Shown one piece after another: positions 8,739 to 18,381 of a stretch of DNA of 64,000 bases. Location of the stretch: NCBI GenBank assembly GCA_039621445.1, contig CP154954.1, positions 57,928,701-57,992,700 of the forward strand, given 5' to 3'. The position numbers and the translations under genes were made by a program. Source of the DNA: Euglena gracilis (lineage: Eukaryota > Euglenida > Euglenophyceae > Euglenales). Numbering within the stretch: position 1 is the first letter of the stretch; every line of letters begins with the position of its first letter. Below the pieces are notes generated by a model. It was not told the origin of the DNA. It saw only the letters and a program-made list of their open reading frames with translations, and did not search any database.

Positions 8739-11108
8739 TTGAAGTCAATGCAGCATGTGGAGAACAAATTGGAATTATCAAGTCGACAACCTGGACACAG
8801 TGCAGAACAAGAAACGCCAGCTGGAGAACTTGGAGATGCGGTTTCAACGTGGCGAACCGTGGCCATCACTTCCCCCCCAAACATCTCAACAGAAAATTTT
8901 CAGCAGCAGACAGCCACACACAGTGATGGCCATGGACCCTGGCAGACAGTGGGCAAAAAGCCCAGACGACAACGAAAGACATTGGGTACCCAGGGTCAAG
9001 ACCCATTACATTTCAAATTGGGGTGCAGGGAACCTTCAAAATTGGCAGACCCAGCCCAGAGAGCAAAAGCCCCAGCCCACAGACCAAATGCCCCCAACCC
9101 ATCAAGATGGAATAAGGGACAAGGGGGCCAGTACAACAATGGAAAGCCAGCAGATGGCCCAGTCTGGAGCAGAAGGCCAATCCAAGGGCTATGGCAGCCC
9201 ACAGGAAGGGGCAAAAGAGGTCTGTACCAACCATCTTTTTCAAATTCAGCCCACAACCCCATTCCAGGGGAGAGGGGGGAGGCCCAGCAACAGGGCTCCC
9301 CCAGATTTCAATTGGGCATGGCAAGAAGCCAGAACTTACAGCCCCGGCCATGGAGGCCAGAGCAAAAGGGGCTTGGGCCCAAGAGGCCAATCCAAGGGCT
9401 ATGGCAGCCATACAAGGGGTGGACCTCCAGAGGCCCCCCAGAAGCTAAAGGGCAGCCCCACAGGGGCTTTGTATTTAACACATGCCCAGCCCCAGGAGGA
9501 ACAGGGGGAAGGGGAAGGACCCCCACAAGTATTTATTCATCATTCTTCAAATCCCCCAGTGGAATCAAGAAGGGGGGGGCCCACAGAGGCCCCCCTATGG
9601 TATGGATACCAACACCATCATCATCAAGGAGGCCTGATAGGCAAAACAGGGGCAGTAAGCCCTATGGTATGCACTCCAACAACAAGATCCTCCAGAGAGA
9701 GAGTGAGAAGAGAGGAGAGTGCATGCACACCCCCCCAGGAAAACTTTCCCTTTCCAAGGGCTCAAGCCCTAGGGGCCCTAAGGGTGCAATGTCCAACACC
9801 CCCAGCCCAGCCCCCCCAAAATCATCTTATCCAGGAAATAAATTCCATGGAGGAGAAATGGGGAGACACCCCCCTCCATCAAAGGTTGCAAAAAAGCCTG
9901 AAATGGTGGACAAAAAATGCCCCCCCAACAACATGTCAACTCATCAGGGATGGCATTCAACCCCCTTGGGTAAACCCACCAAAATTGTCCAACCACCCAA
10001 AAATCAGAGCAAATTTGAACCTACCCCAAGCAGAAAAAATACTGCTGGATTACGAAAAATCTGGATCCGTAAAGAGGGTGAGGGATTCAACCACCCAGCA
10101 CCTGATCCCCTGGTTTCTAATTTCAAAACCAGAGGGGGGCCAGACAAAATGGAGATTAATAAGCGATTGCAGGGAAATAAATCAAAGGTTCCAGGTGAAA
10201 CCTTTCAAGCTGGATCACATCCAGCACATTTTTCCAGTGTTGGAAAAAGGCCACTGGGCATCCAAAATAGACCTAAAGGATGCCTACTTCCACATACCAG
10301 TGAGCCAGGCCCTAAGGCCATTTCTAAGACATCAGGTGGGGGGGCAGACCTGGGAATTCCAGGCAGGCTGTTTTGGCCTAAACATAATGCCCCAAATTTT
10401 TATGTCAGTAATGAAGACATTCGAAAAGCTGTGGAGAAAAAGGGGCATCCAGGTATTTATTTACCTGGACGACATTTTACTGGTGGCCCCAACACAAAAC
10501 ATCTTACAAAATCACCTGAACACAGTCGTCAGGGATTTAATCAAATCAGGGTTCAAAATCAATGTGAAAAAGTCCACCCTCCAGCCCAGCCAAATCGTAA
10601 ATCATCTTGGATTTCAACTAAACTTCCAAGAGGGAAAATTACGGGTGCCACCCCAGAAAATAAAAACAGTAAAAAAGGAGCTGGGAAAAATGGTGAAAAA
10701 AGATTACATGTCAAAAAGGCAACTGGCTGCCATTTTGGGCCAAATAAGATGCAATCTAATGGCCCTGCCCTTTCTAAGGGCCTTTACGGATGCCCTGGCA
10801 AATTTTTTGGTGGAAAATTCCACAGCCCCCTGGGACTCAAAACATCCCATTTCCCAAAGGATAAAGGACCAATTAAGGGAAATAAAAATTCTGCTGGACA
10901 CCTGGGGGGGCAGACCCTTCCCCCAAAGTGCAACCAGAGAGTTGCACTCAGACAGCAGCACCCATGCCTGGGGGGGGCTGGACATCCACACAGGAGAAAT
11001 TGTGCAGGAATTTTGGAGGGAAAACTCCCCCCAACACACTGGTGGTTCTTTGGACCTGTGCCAAATCAGAACTTCTGTATAAACAGAGGATTCGGGAACA
11101 GAAAATGA
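8739..11108 (+). CDS. Alternative open frame overlapping the D3 RT
   Basis: 789 codons in the frame that leads to the recombinase in complete copies. It starts MKSMQHVENKLELSSRQPG, overlaps the RT ORF almost entirely, and is lysine/proline/glycine-rich with no recognised domain. In D3 the recombinase part is lost. It is listed because the same frame is open in all three copies D2, D3 and D4. Whether a protein is made from it is not known. Confidence 0.4.
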   Translation: MKSMQHVENKLELSSRQPGHSAEQETPAGELGDAVSTWRTVAITSPPNISTENFQQQTATHSDGHGPWQTVGKKPRRQRKTLGTQGQDPLHFKLGCREPSKLADPAQRAKAPAHRPNAPNPSRWNKGQGGQYNNGKPADGPVWSRRPIQGLWQPTGRGKRGLYQPSFSNSAHNPIPGERGEAQQQGSPRFQLGMARSQNLQPRPWRPEQKGLGPKRPIQGLWQPYKGWTSRGPPEAKGQPHRGFVFNTCPAPGGTGGRGRTPTSIYSSFFKSPSGIKKGGAHRGPPMVWIPTPSSSRRPDRQNRGSKPYGMHSNNKILQRESEKRGECMHTPPGKLSLSKGSSPRGPKGAMSNTPSPAPPKSSYPGNKFHGGEMGRHPPPSKVAKKPEMVDKKCPPNNMSTHQGWHSTPLGKPTKIVQPPKNQSKFEPTPSRKNTAGLRKIWIRKEGEGFNHPAPDPLVSNFKTRGGPDKMEINKRLQGNKSKVPGETFQAGSHPAHFSSVGKRPLGIQNRPKGCLLPHTSEPGPKAISKTSGGGADLGIPGRLFWPKHNAPNFYVSNEDIRKAVEKKGHPGIYLPGRHFTGGPNTKHLTKSPEHSRQGFNQIRVQNQCEKVHPPAQPNRKSSWISTKLPRGKITGATPENKNSKKGAGKNGEKRLHVKKATGCHFGPNKMQSNGPALSKGLYGCPGKFFGGKFHSPLGLKTSHFPKDKGPIKGNKNSAGHLGGQTLPPKCNQRVALRQQHPCLGGAGHPHRRNCAGILEGKLPPTHWWFFGPVPNQNFCINRGFGNRK
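8755..11082 (+). pseudogene. pol: RT/RNase H ORF of truncated DIRS-like copy D3
   Basis: 775 codons, open. It carries a Gag-like N-terminus (MWRTNWNYQVDNL), the RT with VFIYLDDILLVAP and the first RNase H block (LHSDSSTHAWGG). At about 11028, after EIVQEFWRENS, the sequence switches to the antisense of a recombinase gene, and the last 18 or so residues are foreign. The rest of RNase H and the methyltransferase-like domain are missing, so the product would be non-functional. It is almost identical to the first three quarters of the minus-strand ORF at 11433-14480. Confidence 0.8.
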
Positions 11109-14100
11109 GTTGTGTACGCAATGTACATATATCAGAGGGCAGGGGGGACTGTGCCAGCCCCAGGAGGATTGGGAGGGGATCCCAGAATGCACCATATTTC
11201 TCCAGGTTTTGGTTCCAAAGCCTTTTGTAAGGTGCCAACATGGCATGGAACCTCAGGCCCCCAAAGCCAGGGATCAATAGCATAGCACTGTATGCATTGC
11301 GTGCTTGGGCCTTTGAAAATTGAAACAGTTGAATTAAAGCGTCAACCACTTGGTCAGTGGTGGCTTCAGGGGGGGGTACCCCCATTTTCTCCAGAATCAC
11401 CCATAAAAGCGTAAAGGCACTTTGGTACCTTTTCAAACTGGGGTTTCTTCCCAGGAAATCTGTAATGGTTGAATTTTGTACTTGTTTCCCTTCCAAAATT
11501 TTCCTGAGCAAATCATGCAAAGCAGGGGCCACCTGGGGGGTGGCATTTTTTTTTTTTTGTAGTTGGTGAACATACCCATGTAGGGGGTGATTTTCAGGCA
11601 GGGGGTCCCTGGTACTTTCATTTTTATTAACTGGGGCCACCATGTGGCTGAATCCCAGTAGGGGGTGACCATCAAAACTTTGGCTTGTGGAAACATTCTT
11701 AATCTGGGGAGAAATTTTTGAATTACAGACCAGGGGGGGTTTGCATAAAGTCCCCCCATGTTGTCCAGTGGACATTGCAATGCATCCACTGCTGTGGCTT
11801 CCCAGTGGGGCCACCTGGCCACAAATTGTGGCAGTTTTTTGTTGCCTGGTGAGGCAAAAAGGTCTGTTTTCAGGTTTATGTAATTTTTGAACTGCTGCCT
11901 CAGCCATTGAAAAAGTTGGGGGTCCAGGGAATAATCCCCCCTGTCCATTTCCCACCTGCTTATGGGATCTGCCAGGCATTCCTTTGAAGGGACCCACTTT
12001 ACTTGCAGGTTTATGTTGTGCTCCATGCACCATTTGAAAAAGGGTCTTAGCATGGAATTGAAGGGGTCTTTTCTGCCCCCCCCTTTTGTTAAGTAATAGT
12101 AAATTACTTGATTGTCCACTGACAGGGACACAGTTTCTCCTGGTTTGCTTAGGCTTTGTACTGTGCTTATTGCTGCACTTAATTCTTTGACGTTTATGTG
12201 CAAAATGGAGTTTTCCCTCCAAAATTCCTGCACAATTTTGCCTGTTCGAATGTCCAGCCCCCCCCAGGCATGGGTGCTGCTGTCTGAGTGCAACTCTCTG
12301 GTTGCACTTTGGGGGAAGGGTCTGCCCCCCCAGGTGTCCAGCAGAATTTTTATTTCCCTTAATTGGTCCTTTATCCTTTGGGAAATGGGATGTTTTGAGT
12401 CCCAGGGGGCTGTGGAATTTTCCACCAAAAAATTTGCCAGGGCATCCGTAAAGGCCCTTAGAAAGGGCAGGGCCATTAGATTGCATCTTATTTGGCCCAA
12501 AATGGCAGCCAGTTGCCTTTTTGACATGTAATCTTTTTTCACCATTTTTCCCAGCTCCTTTTTTACTGTTTTTATTTTCTGGGGTGGCACCCGTAATTTT
12601 CCCTCTTGGAAGTTTAGTTGAAATCCAAGATGATTTACGATTTGGCTGGGCTGGAGGGTGGACTTTTTCACATTGATTTTGAACCCTGATTTGATTAAAT
12701 CCCTGACGACTGTGTTCAGGTGATTTTGTAAGATGTTTTGTGTTGGGGCCACCAGTAAAATGTCGTCCAGGTAAATAAATACCTGGATGCCCCTTTTTCT
12801 CCACAGCTTTTCGAATGTCTTCATTACTGACATAAAAATTTGGGGCATTATGTTTAGGCCAAAACAGCCTGCCTGGAATTCCCAGGTCTGCCCCCCCACC
12901 TGATGTCTTAGAAATGGCCTTAGGGCCTGGCTCACTGGTATGTGGAAGTAGGCATCCTTTAGGTCTATTTTGGATGCCCAGTGGCCTTTTTCCAACACTG
13001 GAAAAATGTGCTGGATGTGATCCAGCTTGAAAGGTTTCACCTGGAACCTTTGATTTATTTCCCTGCAATCGCTTATTAATCTCCATTTTGTCTGGCCCCC
13101 CTCTGGTTTTGAAATTAGAAACCAGGGGATCAGGTGCTGGGTGGTTGAATCCCTCACCCTCTTTACGGATCCAGATTTTTCGTAATCCAGCAGTATTTTT
13201 TCTGCTTGGGGTAGGTTCAAATTTGCTCTGATTTTTGGGTGGTTGGACAATTTTGGTGGGTTTACCCAAGGGGGTTGAATGCCATCCCTGATGAGTTGAC
13301 ATGTTGTTGGGGGGGCATTTTTTGTCCACCATTTCAGGCTTTTTTGCAACCTTTGATGGAGGGGGGTGTCTCCCCATTTCTCCTCCATGGAATTTATTTC
13401 CTGGATAAGATGATTTTGGGGGGGCTGGGCTGGGGGTGTTGGACATTGCACCCTTAGGGCCCCTAGGGCTTGAGCCCTTGGAAAGGGAAAGTTTTCCTGG
13501 GGGGGTGTGCATGCACTCTCCTCTCTTCTCACTCTCTCTCTGGAGGATCTTGTTGTTGGAGTGCATACCATAGGGCTTACTGCCCCTGTTTTGCCTATCA
13601 GGCCTCCTTGATGATGATGGTGTTGGTATCCATACCATAGGGGGGCCTCTGTGGGTCCCCCCCTTCTTGATTCCACTGGGGGATTTGAAGAATGATGAAT
13701 AAATACTTGTGGGGGTCCTTCCCCTTCCCCCTGTTCCTCCTGGGGCTGGGCATGTGTTAAATACAAAGCCCCTGTGGGGCTGCCCTTTAGCTTCTGGGGG
13801 GCCTCTGGAGGTCCACCCCTTGTATGGCTGCCATAGCCCTTGGATTGGCCTCCTTGGCCCAAGCCCCTTTTGCTCTGGCCTCCATGGCCGGGGCTGTAAG
13901 TTCTGGCTTCTTGCCATGCCCAATTGAAATCTGGGGGAGCCCTGTTGCTGGGCCTCCCCCCTCTCCCCGGGAATGGGGTTGTGGGCTGAATTTGAAAAAG
14001 ATGGTTGGTACAGACCTCTTTTGCCCCTTCCTGTGGGCTGCCATAGCCCTTGGATTGGCCTTCTGCTCCAGACTGGGCCATCTGCTGGCTTTCCATTGTT

Positions 14101-14496
14101 GTACTGGCCCCCTTGTCCCTTATTCCATCTTGATGGGTTGGGGGCATTTGGTCTGTGGGCTGGGGCTTTTGCTCTCTGGGCTGGGTCTGCCAATTTTGAA
14201 GGTTTCCTGCACCCCAATTTGAAATGTAATGGGTCTTGACCCTGGGTACCCAATGTCTTCCGTTGTCGTCTGGGCTTTTTGCCCACTGTCTGCCAGGGTC
14301 CATGGCCATCACTGTGTGTGGCTGTCTGCTGCTGAAAATTTTCTGTTGAGATGTTTGGGGGGGAAGTGATGGCCACGGTTCGCCACGTTGAAACCGCATC
14401 TCCAAGTTCTCCAGCTGGCGTTTCTTGTTCTGCACTGTGTCCAGGTTGTCGACTTGATAATTCCAATTTGTTCTCCACATGCTGCATTGACTTCAA
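10948..14496 (-). pseudogene. YR: Recombinase frame of copy D4, truncated after the first catalytic Arg
   Basis: 1182 codons. The frame reads through the RT gene in antiphase and enters the recombinase (HDLLRKILEGKQ, SLKRYQSAFTLLWV, LCLYRSSDLAQV). It breaks at 11029, where the inverted D3 arm begins. The Lys, His-x-x-Arg and Tyr segments seen in D2 are absent, so it cannot be an active recombinase. The last 27 residues translate D3 antisense sequence. Confidence 0.75.
11433..14480 (-). CDS. pol: DIRS-type reverse transcriptase / RNase H / methyltransferase-like polyprotein (copy D4)
   Basis: 1015 codons, uninterrupted. A Gln/Pro/Gly-rich Gag-like N-terminal third is followed by RT (KIDLKDAYFHIPV, VFIYLDDILLVAP), RNase H (LHSDSSTHAWGG, HINVKELSAA, SLSVDNQVIYYYL, WVPSKECLADPISR) and the Dam-like domain (TDLFASPGNKKL, LYANPPWSVI, MVTPYWDSATWWP). 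RT to the end is roughly 90% identical to D2 by eye, while the N-terminal third differs greatly. A run of T in the plus strand at 11548-11559 encodes KKKK. The frame is intact, but the copy lacks a complete recombinase. Confidence 0.85.
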   Translation of the reverse strand: MWRTNWNYQVDNLDTVQNKKRQLENLEMRFQRGEPWPSLPPQTSQQKIFSSRQPHTVMAMDPGRQWAKSPDDNGRHWVPRVKTHYISNWGAGNLQNWQTQPREQKPQPTDQMPPTHQDGIRDKGASTTMESQQMAQSGAEGQSKGYGSPQEGAKEVCTNHLFQIQPTTPFPGRGGRPSNRAPPDFNWAWQEARTYSPGHGGQSKRGLGQGGQSKGYGSHTRGGPPEAPQKLKGSPTGALYLTHAQPQEEQGEGEGPPQVFIHHSSNPPVESRRGGPTEAPLWYGYQHHHHQGGLIGKTGAVSPMVCTPTTRSSRERVRREESACTPPQENFPFPRAQALGALRVQCPTPPAQPPQNHLIQEINSMEEKWGDTPLHQRLQKSLKWWTKNAPPTTCQLIRDGIQPPWVNPPKLSNHPKIRANLNLPQAEKILLDYEKSGSVKRVRDSTTQHLIPWFLISKPEGGQTKWRLISDCREINQRFQVKPFKLDHIQHIFPVLEKGHWASKIDLKDAYFHIPVSQALRPFLRHQVGGQTWEFQAGCFGLNIMPQIFMSVMKTFEKLWRKRGIQVFIYLDDILLVAPTQNILQNHLNTVVRDLIKSGFKINVKKSTLQPSQIVNHLGFQLNFQEGKLRVPPQKIKTVKKELGKMVKKDYMSKRQLAAILGQIRCNLMALPFLRAFTDALANFLVENSTAPWDSKHPISQRIKDQLREIKILLDTWGGRPFPQSATRELHSDSSTHAWGGLDIRTGKIVQEFWRENSILHINVKELSAAISTVQSLSKPGETVSLSVDNQVIYYYLTKGGGRKDPFNSMLRPFFKWCMEHNINLQVKWVPSKECLADPISRWEMDRGDYSLDPQLFQWLRQQFKNYINLKTDLFASPGNKKLPQFVARWPHWEATAVDALQCPLDNMGGLYANPPWSVIQKFLPRLRMFPQAKVLMVTPYWDSATWWPQLIKMKVPGTPCLKITPYMGMFTNYKKKKMPPPRWPLLCMICSGKFWKGNKYKIQPLQISWEETPV

Positions 14497-14743
14497 TTGT
14501 CAAAGTCGAAATATTTTCTTGAATATGATATTCTTCAGGTTCTACAGGTTCTGAATATTGATATTGTATTGTCTTGGTCTCTTCCAACTCTGTTCTTCAA
14601 AACTTTCTGTCTTCTTCCGTGTCGAAGGGCAAGATTAGGAATCAGCCAACTCCGGCGAAGAAAGGCACTAAGCGGGACCTCCTAACCCAGCGCAGCAAAC
14701 AATCACAACAAACCGCCGGCGAGCAAGGCATGGCCTCACAATG

Positions 14744-15295
14744 TCTTTGTGCTTCGCCCTCGGTGTCCCTTCCTCCCTTCTCGGTCTGCCTCGAGGGAGT
14801 GCGAGTCTTCTGACCACTGTCTGCCAGGGTCCGTGGCCATCCCTTTGGGGGGTTTTGGTTCTGGAAATTTCTGTGGGGGAAATTTGTTTTGGGGAAGGGG
14901 CAGCCACGGCTCGCCACAGTTGACCTGCGCCGTCAGGTTGTCCAGCTTCTGCTGCTGCTGCCTCTTGAAGTTCTCCAGCGCTGTGCTTCTTTGAAGTTGC
15001 ATCTTTCATTGAATTCTTTCGAAAAAGTCAACAACTTTTGATTTGAAGTTCTGCACGAGCGTGACTGTCTGGATAATTTGAATTGATTGATTGTCTTCTT
15101 CTTTTCTCAATTTGTGAGGTATTTGAAGTTCCTTTCTTCTGGGTGTCGAAGGGCAAATTAGGAATCAGCCAACTCCGGCGAAAAAAGGCACTAAGCAGGG
15201 ACTCCTAACCCAACGCAGCAAACAATCCAAACAACACCGCCGGCGAGCAAGGCATGGCCTCACAAGGGCAAAGTGCGGAGCCCGAGGTGTCTTCT
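14744..15295 (-). mobile_element. 5' fragment of a further DIRS-like copy between two terminal modules
   Basis: The minus-strand ORF 14736-15002 (MQLQRSTALENFKRQQQQ...) is a diverged relative of the first 65 or so residues of the D4 RT ORF, sharing the blocks LDNL, GEPW, and DPGRQW. It is bounded on the left by a terminal module joined to the D4 arm and on the right by another module (15165-15295). Nothing downstream of the N-terminal segment is present. It is either a solo remnant or the edge of an older element. Confidence 0.6.
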
Positions 15296-15870
15296 TAAGT
15301 CAAAATCTTTCCTTGGCCAGATATCATTCCGCCTTCAGACTCCTGTGGGGAGTTTTGGCCTTGTCCCAGATCGAAGGCCTCTCTGTCGGTCTCGTCTTGC
15401 AGGTGTGTAACGTGCATTATCAGCTTGAATACTTTGGTTGCAGCTCCGTGCCAAAAGGTCGTTATGATCCGCCTACTCCGGCAAAGAAAAGCAGTAAGAA
15501 ACACCGCAGCCAACACCAAAAACACAAACAACAGCCGGAAAGAAGAGCAGGACCTCACTGGGGTCTTTTGCGGAGCCGGAGCTGTCAGCGCCAGGGTCGC
15601 CACGTCGGAGAAAATGCAGCCTCCTCCGGCGGGGCGGCACTAAGCGGGGCCTCCTCACCCAGCGCAGCGAGCGAGCAATCACTCAGCAAACCGCCGGCGA
15701 GCAAGGCATGGCCTCACAAGGTCTTTGTGCTTCGCCCTCGGTGTCCCTTCCTCCCTTTTCGGCTCGCCTCGAGGGAGTACGAATCCGCCGGCGAGCAAGG
15801 CACGGCATGGCCTCAAAATGGCAAAGTGCGGAGCGCGAGGTGTCCCCTGGCAAAGTGCGGAGCGCGAGGT
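15165..15870 (+). repeat. Cluster of loose DIRS terminal-repeat modules
   Basis: At least three copies of the module GCCGGCGAGCAAGGCATGGC with variable flanks occur near 15240, 15695 and 15790. Some are followed by CAAAGTGCGGAGCCCGAGG, others by CTTTGTGCTTCGCCCTCGG. The same two alternatives terminate copies D2 and D4. An ORF can be drawn across 15313-16161, but it mainly translates these repeats and shows no domain, so it is not called a gene. Confidence 0.65.
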
Positions 15871-16369
15871 GTCCCCCCCGGCCGCAGGGGCTCAAAAAAG
15901 GTGTCCCTCCTGGCCGCAGGGCACACCGTAACCCTCCGCGGAGGGGCAAAAAACTTTCCAAAAAAGGGGGAAGAACGTGAAACTGGAAATTGTGGAGGCG
16001 CTCCCGAGAGGTTATGCCTGGTTTTCAAGCAATTTCCCCCCCCCCCTCCAACATGGCCCCCGCTTTGCAACCCTGAAAGACACGAAAGAAAAGCAAAAGT
16101 CATTATAAACCATGACCATATGTTGCAGGGTCAGGAATGCAAAACAGAGGAAGCAGATTGACTGGGTTTGCTGGCAGGCTTTCTCTCTTTGTTCCATATA
16201 ACTGACTTACTGACTGGTATAACTGACTGGTAGGAGGCGCAAACTGCCCATGATAAAAATGACTGAAGTGGCATCCAAAATGCCCAAAAAATACTGCAAA
16301 AAAAAGCCAAAATTTTCGAGTTACACGTGTTGGCAGAAATTTTCAGGCCATTTCGGCTGCAAAACAGAT

Positions 16370-17882
16370 GAAGCGGAAAACCGCTTCGATGTTTTCCGAA
16401 ATTTATTTTTAGCAGATTCACACACAAATGCGATTTCACAAAAAGGCTTTAGAAAAACAACTACATCTACAAACGATGACCGATGTCATCTCTCCATGAA
16501 ACACACAGATACAGAAAGCACATTTATATGTAGCAAAAACCTGTGTATACGTAAGACAGAAGCACAACGAAGGAAATAAAGTAAAATGTCTAACGAAGCG
16601 GAATACCGCTTCATTGGACATCCTTGGTCGTCATGTCACCTGAAGGTCAAATGAATCAGTTATAACAGAAATACACTTACATTTATGCTGAGTCAGATAA
16701 AAAGGAGGAGAGACCACGTTGAACATTCGTGATTCACTCTGCGTGACACCGACGTTGGCTACCGTCGGTGTCGGTTCTTCCTGTGGGCTGCCGGGGCCGC
16801 AAGCGGCAGAAGCAGGCACCCGGCAGCCCCGTGGCTCCCCACCTTGCACTGCTTGAGACTGAATGGTTTTAGACCTAGACTGACTGTATAACTAAGATAT
16901 GAGGTTCGTGGTACACTTGGCGGTTTGGTGGTTGTGGACTTCGCGGAACAAATGCATAGGGCCTCAAAAACGGATATGGAACACAAAGGAAGCGGTTATC
17001 CGCTTCCTTTGCACATAATGGACACAATTTCATTAAAAAGCGGAGAGGCTGGACCGGGTCCAATTCACTTCCCCGGACCCCCAAACGGTGCCCAGCCGTC
17101 AGGGGTTCGGTTACGGCTTTTGCTGGACCGGGCAGGCGATCGCACAGTCCAGGCTCCCCAGTCATCTCAATGTATAAAAGTTACGTAGCGTATGGTGCAT
17201 GTCACACAATGCACTTTGTGGTGCAGTTAAACGTTAAACGGTTAACCACATCGCGGATTGAATTCAAATGATGACAAAACCACACAAGATTCATTGATGG
17301 AACGTATATGAAGCGGCTTTCCGCTTCATTTTGATACGGTGTCCAATATGCTTAATGTCACTCGCGAGCTTCATAACTGTTTACCGGTTGCATGTACCAC
17401 GAACGGAGCAACAATGGGAACGTTAACATCCACATGAAAGAACGTGGTTACAGTGGTGGATTGAAGCCAAGATTGGTCCACAGCACATCGTTGTGCACGC
17501 CTCTTACCCTTTGGTACACTGCTGCGTTCATCGAGTCCATGAGAAATCCTCTGCGAACATGACCTTGGCGGAGTTTTTAACAGCAAACTGCTGACAGAAG
17601 ACAGTTCTATATTTAACCGCACATAAAATGAAGCGGAAAACCGCTTCACCTACGACTGAAATCGCGATCATGTCTGTTCATACCGAGTGATGTGACCACC
17701 AAGTACTACATTAATCAAACCGCACGCATTAACTGAAAGTGCTCTACGGGCTGCCGCTGGCAATGGCCAGCAAAGGCCGTACGTGGCGGGGACTGCCCAC
17801 CCCCTCCACGTACTGTCTGTGGTTCCCTACCAGTGACAGCCTCCTTTTTTTGCTTTTACACGAGGCAGCGGGAATCCGCTTC
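16370..17882. repeat. Family of short palindromes GAAGCGG-N4-CCGCTTC (six copies)
   Basis: Copies at 16370-16387, 16595-16612, 16985-17010 (longest, stems of 11 bp), 17308-17329, 17629-17648 and 17865-17882 (one mismatch). Stems are nearly invariant while the four central bases differ (AAAA, AATA, TTAT, CTTT, AAAA, GAAT). Spacings are roughly 225-390 bp. The same palindrome recurs four times inside the hAT-like transposon at 29.5-30.5 kb. Confidence 0.85.
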
Positions 17883-17898
17883 ATACGAAGCCACAAAC

Positions 17899-18144
17899 GT
17901 GGGTAGCGACTGTGATCACCCAGGCAGTCGGGTTCATCGGTACAGAGATTGAACGCAGTTTGCTGGAGGATGTTTGCTTTCTGGTGTAAGTCACATTGGA
18001 CAGCTGGTGAAAGACGGGACATCAGTGTATATACCGAGATCAAGATACTACATACGCCTGTGATGTTGCGATGGTGGAGTAGTGGCTGTGATCACGGCAG
18101 GCAGTCAAGCAAATGTGGGTAGTGACTGTGATCACCCAGGCAGT
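17899..18144 (+). repeat. 30-bp direct repeat, two copies plus a partial one
   Basis: 17899-17928 and 18115-18144 share GTGGGTAG, then C or T, then GACTGTGATCACCCAGGCAG. A third, degenerate unit (CTGTGATCACGGCAGGCAGT) lies at 18086-18105. Function unknown. Confidence 0.7.
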
Positions 18145-18329
18145 TGCACAGAAAAAACAGGTTTAAATTTTAAAATGAGGCAGAATAGGAAGTGTTTTTT
18201 TTTGGGCAGTTTACGCCTCCTAAGACTGATGAAAAAATCCGTTCAAAAGCGATCCAGGACTCAGATGCCCAAAAAAGAGCATTTCTTGTGTCTGATATCA
18301 CCAGCTCAAATTATGAGAAAGAAGCCTGC

Positions 18330-18381
18330 TCAGAACATTGCAACAGGAGAAGGAGCAAACTGGGTAACATAAACAGCAGTC
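18330..18381 (-). CDS. LHC polyprotein terminal exon
   Basis: Joined to the main exon it restores [19 protein letters not shown] and then TGA (18332-18330). The last six residues SPVAMF are the first half of a linker (TPVAMF in other units), so the gene ends exactly where another unit would have started. This short exon is strong support for the polyprotein reading. Confidence 0.85.

Larger units (their letters stand above)
8492..14743. repeat. Large inverted duplication: arms 8492-11028 and 12207-14743, 1178-bp centre
   Basis: Position pairs across the arms sum to 23235 (for example 8739 with 14496 and 8755 with 14480), showing a gap-free inverted copy of about 2537 bp. Only a few amino-acid differences are seen between the arms. 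The right arm belongs to DIRS-like copy D4 and continues into the centre. The left arm (D3) is the same sequence broken at 11028, where it abuts D4's own truncated recombinase. Confidence 0.85.
15871..18329. other. Non-coding stretch downstream of the LHC gene
   Basis: No ORF with recognisable content on either strand. The stretch contains short palindromes with GAAGCGG stems, a 30-bp direct repeat and AT-rich sequence. It lies just beyond the LHC polyprotein stop codon (18330-18332), so its right part should include the 3' untranslated region. No canonical polyadenylation signal is obvious. Confidence 0.6.

Noticed and set aside
15313-16161. 282-codon plus-strand ORF as a gene
   Set aside because: Most of it translates DIRS terminal-repeat modules and poly-C runs. 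No domain or relative is recognised.
16370-17882. Palindromes as a CRISPR array
   Set aside because: Spacing is irregular and far too long, repeats are self-complementary with variable centres, and the context is eukaryotic.
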